Shown: in pieces, positions 11,535 to 14,153 of the stretch
Layout: each line of letters begins with the position of its first letter
Numbering within the stretch: position 1 is the first letter of the stretch
Source of the DNA: Flavobacteriales bacterium
GTDB lineage: Bacteria > Bacteroidota > Bacteroidia > Flavobacteriales > Flavobacteriaceae
DNA length: 14,153 nt
Assembly (NCBI GenBank): GCA_015494775.1
Contig: WGAP01000206.1
Span: 1 to 14,153, forward strand
Direction of reading: 5' to 3'
Program-made: the position numbers and the translations under genes
The notes under the pieces: generated by a model
The model's database searches: none
Told to the model about the DNA's origin: nothing
What the model saw: only the letters and a program-made list of their open reading frames with translations

Positions 11535-13790
11535 TTATTCTACAATCAACACGTAAGAAATGTTTCGATCTTTCAGGTTTATTTCCAAATGATATAATCC
11601 CGGGCTCAGACCATCGGTCGAACGGATGATTTTTCCGTTACGGGTACGGGCCTTCCACAAAAGCCGACCTTGGATGTTGTAGAGCGCCACATCCATATTT
11701 CGGTATTGGTCCGACACGATATGGATTTCATCTTCCACCGGGTTGGGAAAAATGCGTATGGCTTTGTCAAGAGGCATTTTTTCCGTGTCCAATGCGTTAC
11801 ACTCGGCTTGGGTTTCCACAAAATGACTGGTGGCATCCACGTCCCAGGACGATAGATAGGAAGCCGAGGCGTCATCCACAAAAATACAGGTGAGGCCGGG
11901 ATTGTTCGTGCTATCGAAATCATCGATATCCGCATTGTGTCCGTTTTGCAAATTCAAATCCTGCAATTGATTGTCCGAACAATCGATTTCGATAAGTTCG
12001 GGCAATAAATGCAAATCCAAATCCGTCAGGTTGTTGTTGTTACAATACAAATATTCGAGCGCCGTATTGTTCTGTAAATCCAATTGGGTAAGCTGATTTC
12101 CCGAACATTTCAATTGTATCAATGCCGTATTGGCCGATAAATCCAATTGCGTAATTTGGTTATTCGAAACATATAAATCTTCCAATGCCGGATTTTGACT
12201 TAAATCCAAAACGCTAATTTGATTATTCATTATATGAAGTTGCACCAAATCGGGATATCCGCTCAGATCCAAATTTTGTAATTGGTTATCATCGGCATAT
12301 ATCGTTTGTACCGAAGGAGGTAATAAAAGTTCTCGGAGCAGATTATTATTGCAATATATTTCGGTTAATGCCGTATCGGCACTAACATCCAATGAGGTGA
12401 GGTTGTTGCCGGAACAATCCAACAAAACGGTATTGTTACCCAAAATCAAAGTATCGAGTTGGTTATTGGAAACGGTAAGGATTTCAAGCCCCGTATTGGC
12501 ACTTAAATCCAGGGTGTCCAAATTATTATGAGGGCAATTCAATTCGGTCAAGCCGATAAAATCTTCGATGCCGGTCAGATCGGTAATGTTGTTGGAACTG
12601 ATATCTAAAAAGGTAACCGCGGCGATTTTAGCCGTAGGCACATAATCATTTATGCCGCCGTCGCCCAAACTGTTCGGGTCGCCCATGGGAACTGCATTTC
12701 CGGAGGCGTCGTGTGTTTCGAGATAATTTTCGAAATTATCATCCGGCACATATGTATCGTCATAATGACAGTCGGTGCTGTATGAAACGCCGCTGTCGAT
12801 GGCCGAAGGCCAGTTGGTGTTCATATAACTTGCATCATCCACTTGTACGCATTGCAGGTTGGGATTGCCTACGGCACTGAAATCGGTCAGGGATGCATTG
12901 TTTCCATTCTGCATGTTTAATTGTTCCAAATGATTTTGGCGACAAATCAATTTGGATAATTGAGTGTTGGCGCTTACATCCAAGGCGGTAAGGTCGTTAT
13001 TGCTACAATTAAGTTCGGTCAAATCCGTATTGGCCGACAAATCGAGGGAAGTAAGCAAATTCTGCTGGCAATACAGGTGGCGCAATTGCGTATTGGCCGA
13101 AAGGTCGATCGATGAAAGCAAATTGTTGAAACAACCCAAATAACGCAAATTCGCATTTTGACTCAAATCCAAACTGCTTATTTGATTATTAAAGCAATAC
13201 AGCCATATCAATTGGATATTTTGATGCAAATCCAAGGCCGAAATATGGTTGTTGTAACAATGCAATCTGTAAAGAGCGGTATTATGACTAACATCCAAAG
13301 TCGTGAGCATATTTTCACCGCACCAAAGGTCTTCCAAAGCGGTATTTTGGGTCAAATCCAAGGATGTTAACCGATTATCCGAACAATCCAAGTGTTCCAA
13401 AAGAGTCAAAAACGAAACATCCAGGTTGCCTATGTTGTTATGAGCACAATATAAACCTTCCAGCAAGAGATTTCCCGAAAGGTCCAAAGTGTCGATTTGA
13501 TTATGGGCGCAAGTCAAAAAACGGAGGGCCGTAAAATCTTCGATGCCGGTGAGGTCGGCAATGTTTTGATTGGAAACATCCAAGCCCGACAACGTATTAA
13601 TCTTTGCCGTGGGCACCGAATCGTTCATTACGCCGTCCCCCAAGCTGTTGGCATCGCCCATGGATACGGGAGTTCCTATGTTGGTATGCGTTTCCAGATA
13701 CATTTCGAAATGGTCATCGGGCACATAAGTTTTTTGTGCCGTCAGTACGTACGTGCTTAACAATGCGATAGCAAAAAGTAATTTTTTCAT
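11535..13790 (-). CDS. T9SS-secreted leucine-rich-repeat protein with duplicated LRR module
   Basis: Exported protein of 751 residues. Start chosen at 13790 because it gives the signal peptide MKKLLFAIALLSTYVLTAQ; an in-frame ATG at 13931 would add 47 non-signal residues. Two tandem modules follow: residues 21-345 and 346-665, each opening TYVPDD(H/N)FE.YLETH and ending in a Cys-containing cap (LQCVQVDDAS..., LTCIFVDDAS...). Each carries ten 21-residue leucine-rich repeats of the type LxxLxCxxNxLtxLDlSxNtaL. In module 1 the Cys occurs every 21 residues from 94 to 283. The C-terminus (about 671-751, with FPNPVEDEIHI, LYNIQGRLLWK and LSPGLYHLEI) is a type A T9SS sorting domain, cleaved at secretion and used for export or surface attachment. 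A role in protein or carbohydrate binding is plausible but not shown. Confidence 0.92.
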   Translation of the reverse strand: MKKLLFAIALLSTYVLTAQKTYVPDDHFEMYLETHTNIGTPVSMGDANSLGDGVMNDSVPTAKINTLSGLDVSNQNIADLTGIEDFTALRFLTCAHNQIDTLDLSGNLLLEGLYCAHNNIGNLDVSFLTLLEHLDCSDNRLTSLDLTQNTALEDLWCGENMLTTLDVSHNTALYRLHCYNNHISALDLHQNIQLIWLYCFNNQISSLDLSQNANLRYLGCFNNLLSSIDLSANTQLRHLYCQQNLLTSLDLSANTDLTELNCSNNDLTALDVSANTQLSKLICRQNHLEQLNMQNGNNASLTDFSAVGNPNLQCVQVDDASYMNTNWPSAIDSGVSYSTDCHYDDTYVPDDNFENYLETHDASGNAVPMGDPNSLGDGGINDYVPTAKIAAVTFLDISSNNITDLTGIEDFIGLTELNCPHNNLDTLDLSANTGLEILTVSNNQLDTLILGNNTVLLDCSGNNLTSLDVSADTALTEIYCNNNLLRELLLPPSVQTIYADDNQLQNLDLSGYPDLVQLHIMNNQISVLDLSQNPALEDLYVSNNQITQLDLSANTALIQLKCSGNQLTQLDLQNNTALEYLYCNNNNLTDLDLHLLPELIEIDCSDNQLQDLNLQNGHNADIDDFDSTNNPGLTCIFVDDASASYLSSWDVDATSHFVETQAECNALDTEKMPLDKAIRIFPNPVEDEIHIVSDQYRNMDVALYNIQGRLLWKARTRNGKIIRSTDGLSPGLYHLEINLKDRNISYVLIVE
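11796..13730 (-). repeat. Tandem duplication of an LRR module (about 960-975 bp each)
   Basis: Module 1 spans 13730-12756 and module 2 spans 12755-11796. Both have the same order: an opening TYVPDD segment, a GDxNSLGDG loop, a PTAKI strand, TGIEDF, ten 21-residue LRRs, then a VDDAS cap. Module 2 has drifted: six of ten LRRs keep the Cys, and two repeats are two residues shorter. Confidence 0.75.
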
Positions 13791-13866
13791 ATCCGTGATT
13801 TTTGAAGTAAAGTTCAAAGATTGGATGCAAAAAAACACATTTGTACAGTCGCCATAAGGTAATCGG

Positions 13867-13888
13867 ATGGTACTCAAATGGTACTCAA
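13867..13888. promoter_or_regulatory. Tandem 11-bp direct repeat upstream of the LRR gene
   Basis: ATGGTACTCAA occurs twice back to back (13867-13877 and 13878-13888) with no difference, about 77-98 bases before the LRR start codon. One copy per helical turn would present both sites on the same DNA face, like an operator for a dimer or repeat-binding regulator. A weak -7 candidate for the LRR gene (AATCTTTG, minus strand 13822-13815) lies between the repeat and the start. Confidence 0.45.
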
Positions 13889-13986
13889 TTAAACCGGAAT
13901 GTCTGTATTTTGCCGAATTCGAAGGGGGCATAACTTTTCCATAAAGAATTTTTATATCCCTATTACCGGCTCAAAAGCTAAAATGG

Positions 13987-14017
13987 TTGCGCTTTGGAAA
14001 AGGGGTTCGTAACTTTG
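13987..14017 (+). promoter_or_regulatory. Promoter of the peroxiredoxin gene
   Basis: TTG (13987-13989), 20-base spacer, then TAACTTTG (14010-14017), an exact fit to the Bacteroidota consensus and the same two boxes as the tRNA-Leu promoter. Transcription would start near 14024, 30 bases before the ATG. Confidence 0.75.
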
Positions 14018-14053
14018 CTTTGAAAATGTAAAACCCCAAAAAATCAAAGCATT

Positions 14054-14153
14054 ATGGAACAAGTAACACGTATGCCCCTGTTGGGCGAAAAATTCCCCGA
14101 ACTGGAAGTGATGACCACACAGGGCAAAATGAAATTGCCCGATGCCTACCAAG
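14054..14153 (+). CDS. Peroxiredoxin, N-terminal fragment (continues beyond window)
   Basis: Only the first 33 residues are visible: MEQVTRMPLLGEKFPELEV and then TTQGKMKLPDAY. The pattern PLLGxKFPExEVxTTxGxxxLPDxY is how Prx6-type (1-Cys-like) AhpC/TSA peroxiredoxins begin; these cytosolic enzymes reduce peroxides with a Cys in a later PVCTTE motif that is outside the window. Assignment rests on this short stretch plus the strong promoter, so the subclass is tentative. Confidence 0.75.
   Translation, partial: MEQVTRMPLLGEKFPELEVMTTQGKMKLPDAYQ

Noticed and set aside
11796..13730. CRISPR or satellite array from the 63-bp periodicity
   Set aside because: It is the coding signature of 21-residue leucine-rich repeats in an uninterrupted frame.
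13791..13931. Upstream in-frame ATG extending the LRR protein by 47 residues
   Set aside because: It would hide a perfect signal peptide that begins at 13790, and a T9SS-tagged protein needs an N-terminal signal.

Overview
The window looks like a chromosomal segment of a Bacteroidota (CFB-group) bacterium. The evidence is a C-terminal type IX secretion (T9SS) sorting domain, a DUF1573 protein, a LuxC-type acyl-CoA reductase beside a 2[4Fe-4S] ferredoxin, a TPR/transmembrane/LuxR-HTH regulator, a secreted protein with the common Bacteroidota fibre-type N-terminal domain, and several promoters fitting the phylum consensus TTG-N20-TAnnTTTG. The class cannot be fixed from this stretch. Nothing suggests a phage or plasmid.

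Layout. 1-1309 (-) is a tyrosine phenol-lyase-type PLP enzyme, cut at the left edge just before its C-terminus. 1505-3145 (+) is a secreted protein built from a strict 15-residue YG repeat. It converges on a small membrane protein (3226-3660, -), with a shared bidirectional terminator between them. 3661-4527 has no gene and is filled with hairpins and interspersed-repeat pieces. It is followed by tRNA-Leu(CAA) (4528-4612, -) with a clear promoter and terminator. Next come a DUF1573 protein (4670-5110, -), a lipoprotein (5166-5723, -) and a LuxC-type acyl-CoA reductase (5727-6815, -); the last two form a tight operon. Divergent from the reductase is a ferredoxin (6874-7188, +), followed by a large cytosolic protein of repeated winged-helix-like modules (7353-9248, +). 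9249-9784 is a second gene-free repeat zone, including a 161-bp element with perfect 19-bp terminal inverted repeats. A TPR/TM/LuxR-HTH regulator (9785-11530, +) ends 4 bp from the convergent stop of a T9SS-exported leucine-rich-repeat protein (11535-13790, -). At the right edge is the start of a peroxiredoxin (14054 onward, +) with a textbook promoter.

How the genes may work together. The reductase and ferredoxin share one divergent control region with interleaved -7 boxes and may be linked functionally (acyl-CoA reduction and electron transfer), but the sequence does not prove this. Three gene products are probably exported or cell-surface proteins: the 15-residue repeat protein, the lipoprotein and the LRR protein. 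The rest reads as ordinary chromosomal content. I see no defence system, CRISPR array, biosynthetic cluster or transposase gene. The most unusual material is the non-coding repeat architecture at 3799-4490 and 9301-9684 and the very regular repeat proteins.
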